The notes under the pieces are model-generated. The model was not told the DNA's origin, made no database searches, and worked only from the letters and a program-made list of their open reading frames with translations. Positions 29,529 to 38,300 of a stretch of DNA of 64,000 bases are shown here, piece after piece. The stretch is from Modestobacter sp. VKM Ac-2984 (GTDB lineage: Bacteria > Actinomycetota > Actinomycetes > Mycobacteriales > Geodermatophilaceae): the NCBI RefSeq assembly GCF_026967985.1, contig NZ_JAPVBJ010000007.1:218257-282256 (forward strand), given 5' to 3'. Every line of letters begins with the position of its first letter. The first letter of the stretch is position 1. Made by a program: the position numbers and the translations under genes.

Positions 29529-30488
29529 TCAGGGCTGCTCGGCCAGGTCGGCGATCGAGGTGAGGCCGTACTCCTCGGCGGTCTCCCTGGTCACGACGAT
29601 GGCGTCCTTGTCCTGGGCCTCCGACTGCTCGAGCACGGTCAGGTTCTCCGGCAGGGCCTCGGGGAGGGCGGCGTAGACCTCCTCGGAGCTGACCGCGGTC
29701 GCCTCCTCGTCGAAGTACTCCAGCAGCACGCCGGTGTACTCCGGGATCAGGTCGATCGACCCGTCCTGCAGGGCGGGCATGTAGACCTCCCGGCTGCCGA
29801 TGTTGAGCTGGGTCTCGACCGTCGCGCCCTGGGCCTGCAGCGCCTGCGCGTAGATGTTGGCCAGGGTGATGTTCTCCGGGAAGTTGGCCGACCCGATGGT
29901 GAGGTCCGTCCCGGCGGCCTGGGTGCCCGTCGCGTCCAGCCCCTGCTCGGCCAGCCACTGCCCGGCGACCGCGGCCGGGTCCTGCCGGTCGATGATCACC
30001 TGCTCGTTGAGCGCGATGAGGTCCTCGGTGGTGAGCTCCGCGGACACCGCGTTCAGCACGGCGGTGACGCCCTCGGTGGCCTCCTCGGTGCTGATCAGCG
30101 GGACCACGTTCTGCGCGGCGAACAGGTTCTCCGGGTCCTCGAGGACCACCCAGTCGTTGGCCGCGATGTTCGGGTCGGTGGTGAAGACGTCGGCTGCGTC
30201 GATCTGGCCGTTGGCCAGCGCGTTGATGGTGAGGGGGCCGCCGGCGTCCAGGCTGCGGAACTCACCGAAGGTCACTCCGTAGACCTCCTCCAGGCCGGGG
30301 ACGCCGTCGGGCCGGGTCTGGAACTCCGGCGGCCCCCCGAGGACCAGGTCGGCGGCGATGGTGTCGCCGCCCCCGGCGGGGGTGCTGGCGCTCCCTCCCG
30401 CGCTGCTGCTGCCGGACTCTCCGCACGCGGTCAGCGCGGTGAGCAGGGCGGTCCCGCCGGTCAGCGCCGTGGCGATCCTGCGGTTCAT
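29529..30488 (-). CDS. OpuC/ProX-type substrate-binding lipoprotein, apparently circularly permuted
   Basis: Binding protein of a glycine betaine/choline-type ABC importer. A signal peptide with lipobox LTAC puts the lipidated Cys at residue 22, followed by a Ser/Gly linker. The rest is one OpuAC-type domain, but its halves are swapped. Residues 46-185 carry what is normally the C-terminal half (LVLGGPPEFQTRPDGVPGLE, FTTDPNIAANDWVVLEDP, NLFAAQNVVPL, SAELTTEDLIALN). Residues 195-316 carry what normally comes first (LTIGSANFPENITLANIYAQAL, IDLIPEYTGVLLEYF, ending GLTSIADLA). The joint is a short DATGTQAAGT linker. Length (319) fits one domain, so this is permutation, not duplication. ATG 30488 has AGGAGAG upstream. 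Confidence 0.85.
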   Translation of the reverse strand: MNRRIATALTGGTALLTALTACGESGSSSAGGSASTPAGGGDTIAADLVLGGPPEFQTRPDGVPGLEEVYGVTFGEFRSLDAGGPLTINALANGQIDAADVFTTDPNIAANDWVVLEDPENLFAAQNVVPLISTEEATEGVTAVLNAVSAELTTEDLIALNEQVIIDRQDPAAVAGQWLAEQGLDATGTQAAGTDLTIGSANFPENITLANIYAQALQAQGATVETQLNIGSREVYMPALQDGSIDLIPEYTGVLLEYFDEEATAVSSEEVYAALPEALPENLTVLEQSEAQDKDAIVVTRETAEEYGLTSIADLAEQP

Positions 30489-30574
30489 GGGGTCTCTCCT
30501 GGGGTCAGCCGCGGCGCGGCGCGCCGGGTCACTGGGTGCCGGGTGGCGGGTGCCACCCGCGGAACGGGACCGGG

Positions 30575-31417
30575 TCACCCCGAGGGGTGGTCGCCGGAGG
30601 GGGTCAGGGCAGCAGCCGGGGTGGTCGCCTGCCGTGTGGACCGGCCACCGTCGGGCCCGCCCCTCGGTGGCTGGGGACGCACCACGGTCACCGCCGCGCT
30701 GCGGCTGTCGCGGGTCGAGCGGCGGGAGAACCGGCCCGAGACGCCGCGTGAGACGGTGGCGCGCTGCAGCAGCGAGAGCGCCAGGTCGACCAGCAGGGCC
30801 AGCGCAGCGACCAGGACGGCGCCGCCGGCCATCTGACCGAAGTCCCGGCTGGCCAGCCCGTCGTACACGTAGCGGCCCAGGCCGCCGAGCCCGACGTAGG
30901 CGGCGATCGTCGCGGTGGCGATGACCTGCAGCGCGGCGCTCCGCAGGCCGGAGAACACCAACGGGAGCGCGTTGGGCAGCTCCACGCGGAACAGCACCTG
31001 CGGGCCGGTCATCCCCATGCCGCGGGCCGCATCGCGGACGGCCGGTGACACGTTGCGCACCCCGGCGTAGGTGTTGGCCAGGATCGCCGGCAGGGCCAGC
31101 AGGACCAGGGCGATCTCCGTGGGCACCAGGTAGACGGCGTTCCCGCGGCCGCTGATCAGCGGCGACACCATGACGTACAGGAGGATCAGCAGGCCGACCG
31201 TCGGCAGCGCCCGCAGCCCGTTGGCCACGGAGACCAGCCAGGACGCCCGGCCGGTGTGGCCGAGGACGAGCCCCAGCGGGAAGGCGATCACCGCGGCGAT
31301 CGACAGGGCGATCGCGGTGTACGCCAGGTGCGCGGAGGCCTGCTCGACGATGCCGGGTGTGACCCGGGTGCCGGTCCAGTTCTGCGGGTCGTTGAGCCAC
31401 AGGAGCATGTCGTTCAT
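30575..31417 (-). CDS. OpuC-type ABC transporter permease (downstream copy)
   Basis: Binding-protein-dependent transport permease with about six membrane helices and the EAA loop VRDAARGMGMTGPQVLFRVELPNALPLVFSGLR, which contacts the ATPase. Conserved YAGVRNVSPAV precedes it. Length is 280 residues, including a basic Pro/Arg/Thr-rich cytoplasmic tail of about 50 residues that is not typical. The ATG at 31417 overlaps the stop of the upstream permease. It forms a heterodimer with that protein by family rule. Confidence 0.9.
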   Translation of the reverse strand: MNDMLLWLNDPQNWTGTRVTPGIVEQASAHLAYTAIALSIAAVIAFPLGLVLGHTGRASWLVSVANGLRALPTVGLLILLYVMVSPLISGRGNAVYLVPTEIALVLLALPAILANTYAGVRNVSPAVRDAARGMGMTGPQVLFRVELPNALPLVFSGLRSAALQVIATATIAAYVGLGGLGRYVYDGLASRDFGQMAGGAVLVAALALLVDLALSLLQRATVSRGVSGRFSRRSTRDSRSAAVTVVRPQPPRGGPDGGRSTRQATTPAAALTPSGDHPSG

Positions 31418-32106
31418 CGGGCCGCCGACACCCGCTGCCACGGGGTGAGGAGGCGAGCGCCGAGGACGATCAACCGGTCGAGCAGCAGCGCCAGCGCGAC
31501 GGACAGCGCGATGCCGAGCACGATCGGCGGGTAGTAGGGGCCGGTCACCGACAGCTGGAACCCCGTGATGAACAGCTGGCCGAGCTGGGGGATCCCGATG
31601 GTCGCCGCGATGGCGACCAGGCTGACGTTGGCCACCATGGCCACGCGCAGGCCGGCGGCGATGACCGGGATCGCCAGCGGGAGCTCCACCGTCCGCAGCC
31701 GCTGGAGGCGGGTGAAGCCCATCGCGGTGGCCGCCTGCACAGCGTCTTCGGGGACGGCGGCCAGGCCGTCGGCGACCACCCGCACCAGCAGCGCGACGGT
31801 GTAGATCGTCAGTGCGACGACCACGTTCACCGGGTCGAGGATCTGCGTGCCCAGCAAGGTCGGCATGACGACGAACAAGGCCAGGGAGGGGATGGTGTAC
31901 AGCAGGCCGGACACCGAGACGACCGGCGGGTAGGCCCATCGGTACCGGCGGGCCAGCCAGCCGATCGGGAAGGCCACCAGCAGGCCGATGACCACTGGGA
32001 GGACCGAGAGCCAGGTGTGCGCCCACAACAGGTCCAGCACGTCGGCGCGGTGGTCGGCGAAGTAGCCGAACAGGTCCCAGGGCGCCGAGCCGTTGTCCGG
32101 GCTCAC
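31414..32106 (-). CDS. OpuC-type ABC transporter permease (upstream copy)
   Basis: Second permease, 230 residues with about five to six membrane helices. The EAA loop is VPEDAVQAATAMGFTRLQRLRTVELPLAIPVIAAGLR. GTG 32106 overlaps the stop of the ATPase gene (32103-32105) and its own stop overlaps the next permease, so the three genes are translationally coupled. Two different permeases are usual in OpuC/OpuB systems and in actinobacterial ProW pairs. Confidence 0.9.
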   Translation of the reverse strand: MSPDNGSAPWDLFGYFADHRADVLDLLWAHTWLSVLPVVIGLLVAFPIGWLARRYRWAYPPVVSVSGLLYTIPSLALFVVMPTLLGTQILDPVNVVVALTIYTVALLVRVVADGLAAVPEDAVQAATAMGFTRLQRLRTVELPLAIPVIAAGLRVAMVANVSLVAIAATIGIPQLGQLFITGFQLSVTGPYYPPIVLGIALSVALALLLDRLIVLGARLLTPWQRVSAAR

Positions 32107-33239
32107 GGCCTGACCTGGCCCGAGGGGTCCGCGGTCGCGGCGTGCAGGTGCTCCAGCACGGTGCCGGCACGGACCGAGCCGACGAGCCGTCCGCTCTCGT
32201 CGACCACCACACCACGACCGCTGGGCGAGGAGAGTGCGGCGTCCAGGGCCTCGCGCAGGGTGCCGCCGATCGGGGACAGGGTGCCGCCCAGGTTGAGCAG
32301 GCCGGGGGTGACGGTGTCGCCCGGAGCGGGGCCTGGACCACCGTCGGGATGGGCCCGGAGGTGCAGCCAGCCCTGCGGGAGCTCCCCGTCGTCCACCACG
32401 AGCACCCAGTCGTCGACGGCGACGTCGTGCGCCCGGGCCACCGGTGAGCCGAGGGTCACGGTCGGCTCGGTCGCCACGGCCACCTCGGCGGAGATGAAGC
32501 CCAGCGCCCGGTAACCGCGGTCACGACCGACGAAGCCGGCCACGAAGGGGTCGGCAGGGGTGGCCAGCAGGTCTGCGGGGGTGGCCACCTGGGCCAGTCG
32601 CCCGCCCACGGCGAGGACGGCGACGCGGTCGCCGAGCCTGATCGCCTCGTCGATGTCGTGGGTGACGAACAGGATCGTCTTGCCCAGCTCACCCTGCAGC
32701 CTCAGGAACTCCTGCTGCAGCTGGTCGCGGACCACGGGGTCGACGGCGCTGAACGGCTCGTCCATCAGCATGACCGGCGGGTCGGACGCCAGTGCCCGGG
32801 CGACGCCCACCCGCTGCTGCTGACCGCCGGAGAGCTGGGCGGGATAGCGGTCGGCGAAGGAGGCCGGCAGTCCGACCAGCTCCATCAGCTCGATCGCCCG
32901 GTGGCGCGCCTGCCGACGGCCGGTCCCGGTGAGCATCGGGACGGTGGCCACGTTGTCCACGACGGTGCGGTGCGGGAACAGCCCGGCGTGCTGGATCACG
33001 TACCCGATGCCCCGACGGAGGTCGGTGGCGGACACCGAGGTGACGTCGCGGTCGTCGATCGTGATCGTGCCGGAGGTCGGCTCGACCATCCGGTTGACCA
33101 TGCGCAGGCTGGTGGTCTTGCCGCAGCCGGATGGTCCGACGAGCACGGTGATCTGGCCCGAGGGTGCGGTCAGGCTCAGTTCGTCGACCGCGACGGTCCC
33201 GTCGGGGTATGCCTTCGACACCGCGTCGAAACGGATCAT
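32103..33239 (-). CDS. opuCA: OpuC-type ABC transporter ATPase with C-terminal CBS-like region
   Basis: ATPase of a quaternary-amine (compatible-solute) importer, 378 residues. Walker A GPSGCGKTTS is near residue 38, the Q-loop in GYVIQHAGLFPHRTV, signature LSGGQQQR, Walker B VMLMDEPFSAVD and switch His in FVTHDIDEAI. After residue 240 two CBS-like stretches follow (PVARAHDVAVDDWVLVVDDG and TLREALDAALSSPSGRGVVVDESGRLVG); in OpuA these sense ionic strength. The ATG at 33239 has GGGAGGA just upstream. First gene of the four-gene operon ATPase-permease-permease-binding protein. Confidence 0.93.
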   Translation of the reverse strand: MIRFDAVSKAYPDGTVAVDELSLTAPSGQITVLVGPSGCGKTTSLRMVNRMVEPTSGTITIDDRDVTSVSATDLRRGIGYVIQHAGLFPHRTVVDNVATVPMLTGTGRRQARHRAIELMELVGLPASFADRYPAQLSGGQQQRVGVARALASDPPVMLMDEPFSAVDPVVRDQLQQEFLRLQGELGKTILFVTHDIDEAIRLGDRVAVLAVGGRLAQVATPADLLATPADPFVAGFVGRDRGYRALGFISAEVAVATEPTVTLGSPVARAHDVAVDDWVLVVDDGELPQGWLHLRAHPDGGPGPAPGDTVTPGLLNLGGTLSPIGGTLREALDAALSSPSGRGVVVDESGRLVGSVRAGTVLEHLHAATADPSGQVRP

Positions 33240-33599
33240 CGGGGTCCTCCCTGCGGCTGGAGTGCACTGGGCCGGAGTCGACGGTGGTGGGTGGGCGGTG
33301 CGCTGCTGTGGGCGTCCGTCGTCCGCACGGAGATGGGTGTGGCCACCGGCACTCCTCGATCGACTGGCAGTTGCGGCACGTTCGACCGGTGCTGCCCCGA
33401 GGGGGTCCGCAGCGTGGGCACCATCGAAACACATCGCGTCGTGCACGATCGATCCCTCGGCGCCGACGTGCTCGTCCTGGGCCGGTGGTCCTTGCCCTGC
33501 GGCCGGTGGTCCTAGCCCCGCCGACCTCGCGGAGGGACACCCGGCGTGTACGGAGCGGAGTTGACCCGTGTCGGCGACAGTCGGCCGTAGGCTGCTGGC
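33240..33599. other. Divergent intergenic region between opuCA and the DUF6779 gene
   Basis: A 360-bp non-coding gap. It holds the opuCA ribosome site, two copies of an 18-bp direct repeat differing at one base (GGCCGGTGGTCCTNGCCC at 33480-33497 and 33501-33518, period 21 bp), and a -10 box for the right-hand gene. No tRNA, small gene with a credible start or long inverted repeat was seen. The direct repeat could be an operator; that is a guess. Confidence 0.6.
33588..33593 (+). promoter_or_regulatory. -10 box for leaderless transcription of the DUF6779 gene
   Basis: TAGGCT ends 6 nt before ATG 33600. TTGACC at 33561-33566 may be the -35, though the 21-nt spacer is long. No ribosome site is present, which supports a leaderless message. 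Confidence 0.5.
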
Positions 33600-35399
33600 A
33601 TGGGAGGTCGCCGCGACGACGGAGTCCCCGCCCGCAGCCCCCTCCCGCCCGTACCGCCCCGCCCGGCCGCCGTCCCGGTGACGCCGTCGGCCGTCGAGCC
33701 GGGGTCTGCGGCTCAGCGGGTGTGGTCGGGCATCGCCCTGCTGCTCGCCGTACCGGCCACGGCCGGGGCCTTCCTCACCGAGGACCCCCTGTACCTGCGG
33801 ATCGCGCTGCTCGCCGTCTGCTGGGCCTTCGTGATCGCCGCGTTCCTGGCCGGCAGCCGGCGTGCCGACCGGATCGCCGCGACCGCCCGGGAGGCCGAGC
33901 TCCGGCACGCCTACGACCTGGAGCTGGCGCGTGAGGTCGCCGCCCGGCACGAGCACGCGGCCGAGCTGGAGAACCGGCTGCGGCGCGAGGCGGAGCAGGC
34001 CATGAGCGGAGAGCTCGGGCGGCTGCGCACCGAACTGGCCGGGCTGACGGAGCTGCGCGGCGAGCTGGGCGGGCTGGAGCAGCTGCGCACCGAACTGGCC
34101 GGGCTGGGCGAGCTGCGCAGCGACCTCGGCCGGATGCGCAGCGAGCTGACCGAGCAGCTGTCCGGTGAGCTGCTGATCGAGCGCATGGTGATGCGCGCGC
34201 AGTCCGTCCGCGGACCGGCGCAGACCGCCGACGCCGGTCGCACGGTGGAGGGGGCGCCGCCGGGGTGGGAGACCTCCGTGTGGACGTCCTCCCCGGCCGG
34301 CCCGGAGGCACCCGGTCGGTCCGGCCGGGCCCTCCCGGTGACGGTCGCCGAGGACCGTGCGTTCGGACTGCCCGAGGCGTCGCGGGACCGGCACCGGCCG
34401 CTCTCGCCGCTGGAGTGGCTGGTCGAGGAGGCCGTGCTCGAGCCGTGGGTCGAGCCGAGCCCGAAGTCGCCGCTGGCCTGGCTGGGGGAGAAGGCCCTCC
34501 TCGATGCGGCCGGCCGGCCGGCCGCTGAGGTGTCGGTGGTGCCGATGCCGTCCCGGCCGCCACTGCCCGAGCCCGCCCTGCGCGTGACGGAGCCCGAGCC
34601 CGCCCTGCCCGAGCCCGAGCCAGCCCTGCGCGTGCCCGAGCCGGCTGTACCCGAGTCCGAGTCCGAGCCCGCCCTGCGCGTGCCCGAGCCCGTCCTGCCC
34701 GAGCCCGCCCTGCGCGTGCCCGAGCCGGCGCTCCGCGTGTCCGACCTCGTGGCCGCCATGTCGGACTCCGTCGAGCCGCCCCGGCGTCGGCACCGCCGAG
34801 CCGCAGACCCCGACGAGGAGGGCGGCGTCACCCCCGCGACCGGCCGCCGGCGCAGCCATGCAGCGCCGGAGGAGCAGGTCGCGGCGAGCACCAGCTGGTC
34901 GGACTGGGCGGCTGTGTCCGCCGTCCCCAGGTCGGGCGCGCCGGCAGCGGCGGTCCCGTCGTGGGCCTCGCCCGCCGAACCGCCTGCCACCGCAACGCCG
35001 TCCGAGAGCCGGCCGTCCGAGAGCCGGCCGTCCGAGAGCCGGCCGTCCGCGGAGGACCCGTCCGACGGGTCGCCGGCCTGGGCGTCGTACGAGACGCCGT
35101 CCTGGGAACGGCCCTCGTGGGAGCCGCCGGCCGAGCCGGCCCCGACGGGCACACCGCTCGCAGTGGAGTCGCCGTCCTGGGAGTCGACTCCGTGGTCGCC
35201 CGCCCCCGTCACCCCGGTGGCCGCGGAACCGGCGCCCCGGGCGACGGCTCCGGCGCAGGGGCACGCCCGGCTGGAGCAGATCCTGGCCGAGAGCGGGGTC
35301 GCCGCGCCCAGCGGCGGCCGGTCTCGCCGCCGCCGCTACCGCGAGGAGGGCGAGGACGCCGGCGACGACGTCCTCGCCCGGGTGCTCGGCCGCAGCTGA
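33600..35399 (+). CDS. DUF6779 membrane protein with coiled coil and long Pro-rich tail
   Basis: Predicted 599-residue protein at the position of Rv3604c in M. tuberculosis. After a Pro-rich start come two membrane helices (about residues 42-60 and 65-84), then a coiled coil (about 95-195) with repeated LRTELAGL/ELRGELGGL heptads. The last 350 residues are low-complexity, with PEPALRVPEP-type repeats, three SESRP units, PSWE repeats, and a basic end RSRRRRYREEG. It most likely anchors a cytoplasmic, disordered tail; the acid/Pro repeats resemble divisome or cell-envelope scaffolds but the function is unknown. Confidence 0.8.
   Translation: MGGRRDDGVPARSPLPPVPPRPAAVPVTPSAVEPGSAAQRVWSGIALLLAVPATAGAFLTEDPLYLRIALLAVCWAFVIAAFLAGSRRADRIAATAREAELRHAYDLELAREVAARHEHAAELENRLRREAEQAMSGELGRLRTELAGLTELRGELGGLEQLRTELAGLGELRSDLGRMRSELTEQLSGELLIERMVMRAQSVRGPAQTADAGRTVEGAPPGWETSVWTSSPAGPEAPGRSGRALPVTVAEDRAFGLPEASRDRHRPLSPLEWLVEEAVLEPWVEPSPKSPLAWLGEKALLDAAGRPAAEVSVVPMPSRPPLPEPALRVTEPEPALPEPEPALRVPEPAVPESESEPALRVPEPVLPEPALRVPEPALRVSDLVAAMSDSVEPPRRRHRRAADPDEEGGVTPATGRRRSHAAPEEQVAASTSWSDWAAVSAVPRSGAPAAAVPSWASPAEPPATATPSESRPSESRPSESRPSAEDPSDGSPAWASYETPSWERPSWEPPAEPAPTGTPLAVESPSWESTPWSPAPVTPVAAEPAPRATAPAQGHARLEQILAESGVAAPSGGRSRRRRYREEGEDAGDDVLARVLGRS
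35001..35045 (+). repeat. Three perfect 15-bp tandem repeats in the DUF6779 gene
   Basis: The unit TCCGAGAGCCGGCCG occurs three times head to tail and codes for the SESRP repeat. Identity at every base points to recent slippage; copy change keeps the frame. Confidence 0.9.
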
Positions 35400-35432
35400 A
35401 CGGCCTCGCCCCCGCGACTCAGGGGACCTGCG

Positions 35433-36185
35433 TCAGATCGGGCCGCGGGACAGTGCGCCGCCGTCGAGGACCAGCGTCTGGCCGGTGACCCAGCCGGCCT
35501 GGTCGCTCAGCAGGTAGGCGGCTGCCTCGCCGATGTCCTCGGGCACGCCGAGCCGGCCGACCGGGTACTGGCCGCCCAGCTCGTCCTCGCGGCCGGTGAA
35601 CAGGGCCTCGGCGAACCGGGTCTTCACCACGGCCGGGGCGACGGCGTTGACCCGCACCTTGGGGCCGAGCTCCACGGCCAGCTGCGTGGTCAGGTTGATC
35701 AGCGCGGCCTTGCTGACGCCGTAGGCCGCGATCCCCTCACTGGACTTCAGCCCGGCGACCGACGCCACGATCAGCACCGAGCCGCCGTGCTCGGACATCC
35801 ACGCCTTCCAGGCCTCCTGGACCAGGCCCAGGCTGGAGACGACGTTGGTGTCCAGGATCTTGCGGAAGGCGTCCAGCGGGGCGTCCATCAGCGGGCCGAA
35901 GACCGGGTTGATGCCGACGTTGCCCACCAGCACGTCCAGGCTGCCGAAGGTGTCGATCGCGGTGCGGACGGCCTCGGCGCGGTGCTCGGGGTCGCCGGCG
36001 TTGCCGGCCACGGCGACCGCCTTCTCCGGGCCGCCGAGCGCCTCGACCGCCTCGGCGAGCGCGTCGGGCTTGCGCGCGGTGACCACCACCCGGGCGCCTC
36101 GCTCCACCAGGCTCTGGGCGATCGCCAGGCCGATGCCCCGGCTCGCGCCCGTGACCAGTGCCGTGCGTCCCTCGAAGCTGCTCAC
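35433..36185 (-). CDS. Short-chain dehydrogenase/reductase (SDR)
   Basis: Classical NAD(P)-dependent SDR, 250 residues. Cofactor motif TGASRGIG is at residues 12-19, NVGIN replaces the usual NNAG near 89, catalytic Ser lies in VASVAG and the YxxxK pair in AAYGVSKAALINL. The C-terminal AAAYLLSDQAGWVTGQTLVLDGG is typical of 3-oxoacyl-reductase-like members. Arg in the TARKPD region after the second strand suggests NADP preference. GTG 36185 has AGGAGG upstream. It points against its neighbours and interrupts the usual DUF6779-DUF2520 order, so it looks inserted. Substrate unknown. Confidence 0.92.
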   Translation of the reverse strand: MSSFEGRTALVTGASRGIGLAIAQSLVERGARVVVTARKPDALAEAVEALGGPEKAVAVAGNAGDPEHRAEAVRTAIDTFGSLDVLVGNVGINPVFGPLMDAPLDAFRKILDTNVVSSLGLVQEAWKAWMSEHGGSVLIVASVAGLKSSEGIAAYGVSKAALINLTTQLAVELGPKVRVNAVAPAVVKTRFAEALFTGREDELGGQYPVGRLGVPEDIGEAAAYLLSDQAGWVTGQTLVLDGGALSRGPI

Positions 36186-36492
36186 CGTGCTCCTCCTGCT
36201 CACCAGAGCCGGCTCCGCTGCCGGCCGACCCCACCCAATCACGGGCGGATCCGGCGCTGGCGACGACCCGGGTGAGTCAGGACACACCCCGGTGGCGTTG
36301 CCCGGGGCGGCCACGGGTAACAGACTCGCCATCGGCGGTACACCCGCGTGACACGTCCTCCGGGGCGGTTGCAGCAGGTGCTCTGCCGGGACCGACCGCT
36401 CTACCGCTCCACCACACACGGCCCACGACGACGTGGGACGACGCGACCTGAGTCCGGTACCCGCGAGGGACTGGAACGAGAGGTGCACCGGG
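36186..36492. other. Divergent intergenic region between SDR and DUF2520 genes
   Basis: A 307-bp gap carrying the upstream regions of both genes. Apart from the SDR ribosome site and an AGGTG 7 nt before the right-hand ATG, I see no clear promoter pair, repeat or RNA structure. Confidence 0.5.
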
Positions 36493-37449
36493 ATGCCCGA
36501 CCGTCCCCGCGCGCTGCCTGCGCGCCCTGTTGTCCTTCCTGCGGGCCTGCCCGCGGCGACCGAGGCCCCCGCCCGTCTGCGGGTCGGGATCGTCGGCGCC
36601 GGCCGAGTCGGTGCCGTGCTCGGCGCGGCGCTCGCCGCCGCCGGCCACGAGGTGGTCGCCGCCTCCGGGGTGTCCGCCGCCTCCGCCGAACGCGCGGCCC
36701 GGCTGCTGCCCGGCGTCCCGCTGCTGCCCGCCGACGAGGTCCTCGCCGCCAGTGACCTGGTGGTCCTCGCCGTGCCCGACGACACCCTCGCCGGCCTGGT
36801 CGCCGGCCTCGCCGAGACCGGCGCCTGGCGGCGCGGCCAGCTGCTCTTCCACACCTCCGGCGCGCACGGCCTGGCCGTCCTGCTGCCGGCCGAGCGCAGC
36901 GGTCTCCTGACGCTGGCGCTGCACCCGGCGATGACCTTCTCCGGCGCGCCCGAGGACGCCGCCCGGCTGGTGGCCGCGCCGTTCGGGGTCACCAGCCGTC
37001 CCGAGCACCGCCCGGTCGCGGAGACCCTGGTGCTGGAGATGGGCGGCGAGCCCTTCTGGATCGACGAGGCCGACCGCGGGCTCTACCACGCGGCGCTGGT
37101 CACCGGCGCGAACCACCTGGTCACGCTGGTCGCCGAGGCCGCCGACCTGCTCCGGGCCGCCGGTGTCCAGGAGCCGGCCCGGGTGCTCACGCCGTTGCTG
37201 ACCGCTGCGCTGGACAACGGGCTGCGCCGCGGCGACCGCGGGCTCACCGGCCCGGTCAGCCGCGGCGACGTCGGCACCGTGGCCGCGCACCTGGACACGC
37301 TGAGCGAGCGCGCGCCCGCCGCGGTCGACGCCTACGTGGCCCTGGCCCGGCGCACCACCGAGCGCGCGCTGGCCGCCGGCCGGCTCAAGCGGCACGAGGG
37401 CGCTCCGCTGCTGGAGCTGCTCGACTCCGCCGAGGAGGCGGCGCGATGA
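36493..37449 (+). CDS. Rossmann-like/DUF2520 protein (possible ketopantoate-type reductase relative)
   Basis: Predicted 318-residue two-domain oxidoreductase-like protein. An N-terminal NAD(P)-binding motif [16 protein letters not shown] starts near residue 33, with [15 protein letters not shown] and [11 protein letters not shown], and the helical DUF2520 domain includes [13 protein letters not shown] and [15 protein letters not shown]. It is the counterpart of Rv3603c and overlaps panC by ATGA. ATG 36493 is preferred over GTG 36433 because of the ribosome site and family length. The constant link with panC suggests a step in pantothenate supply, but this has not been read from the sequence itself. 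Confidence 0.9.
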   Translation: MPDRPRALPARPVVLPAGLPAATEAPARLRVGIVGAGRVGAVLGAALAAAGHEVVAASGVSAASAERAARLLPGVPLLPADEVLAASDLVVLAVPDDTLAGLVAGLAETGAWRRGQLLFHTSGAHGLAVLLPAERSGLLTLALHPAMTFSGAPEDAARLVAAPFGVTSRPEHRPVAETLVLEMGGEPFWIDEADRGLYHAALVTGANHLVTLVAEAADLLRAAGVQEPARVLTPLLTAALDNGLRRGDRGLTGPVSRGDVGTVAAHLDTLSERAPAAVDAYVALARRTTERALAAGRLKRHEGAPLLELLDSAEEAAR

Positions 37450-38300
37450 GCCTGTCCGTCCGGTCGCCGGTGGTCGCGGAGACGACCGCGGAGCTGCGCC
37501 GGCTGCGGGCCGACCTGCCCGCACCGGTCGTGCTGGTGCCCACCATGGGCGCGCTGCACGAGGGGCACCGCGCGCTGGTCCGCGCCGCCCGGGAGCTCGG
37601 CGGCAGCGTCGTCGTCTCGGTGTTCGTCAACCCGACCCAGTTCGGCCCCGGCGAGGACTTCGACCGCTACCCGCGGACCTGGGACGCCGACCTGGCCGCG
37701 CTGGCCGAGGAGGGCGCCGACCTGGTGTTCCACCCGCCGGTCGACGAGGTGTACCCACCCGGCGCGCGGGGGGTCACCGTGCACCCCGGGCCGCTGGGGG
37801 AGGTGCTGGAGGGCGCCGTCCGCCCCGGGCACTTCGCCGGCGTGCTGACCGTGGTCGCGAAGCTCTTCGGCCTGGTCCGCCCGGACGTCGCCGTCTTCGG
37901 CGAGAAGGACTACCAGCAGCTGACGCTGATCCGGGCGATGGCCCGCGAGCTGGCGCTGGGGGTGCAGGTGGTCGGCGTGCCGACGGTCCGGGAGGACGAC
38001 GGCATGGCGTTGTCCTCCCGCAACCGGTTCCTCTCGCCGGAACAGCGCAGGGCCGCTGCCGCGTTGTCCTCAGCACTGCGTGCCGGTGCCCAGGCGGGGC
38101 CGCAGGGCACCGACGCCGTCCTGACCGCGGCCCGCGCGGTCCTCGCCGACGCCCCCGACCTGCTCCAGGACTACCTGGAACTGACCGATCCAGATCTCGG
38201 ACCGGCACCCGCCGCCGGACCCGCCCGGCTGCTGGTCGCCGCCCGCGCCGGCAGCACCCGACTTATCGACAACGCCGCTGTGGAACTGGGGAACCGCTGA
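37446..38300 (+). CDS. panC: Pantothenate synthetase
   Basis: Joins pantoate and beta-alanine using ATP. Of the motifs, [15 protein letters not shown] has the HxGH nucleotide site, [21 protein letters not shown] binds pantoate, [10 protein letters not shown] and the KMSKS-like [14 protein letters not shown] are intact. Length is 284 residues. ATG 37446 overlaps the preceding stop, and the end overlaps panD by one base, so the three genes act as one unit. Confidence 0.97.
   Translation: MSLSVRSPVVAETTAELRRLRADLPAPVVLVPTMGALHEGHRALVRAARELGGSVVVSVFVNPTQFGPGEDFDRYPRTWDADLAALAEEGADLVFHPPVDEVYPPGARGVTVHPGPLGEVLEGAVRPGHFAGVLTVVAKLFGLVRPDVAVFGEKDYQQLTLIRAMARELALGVQVVGVPTVREDDGMALSSRNRFLSPEQRRAAAALSSALRAGAQAGPQGTDAVLTAARAVLADAPDLLQDYLELTDPDLGPAPAAGPARLLVAARAGSTRLIDNAAVELGNR

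Noticed and set aside
30575..30760. The basic C-terminal tail of the downstream permease considered as a separate or frameshifted gene
   Set aside because: The frame is continuous and no independent start or family match is visible; it is better read as a tail extension.
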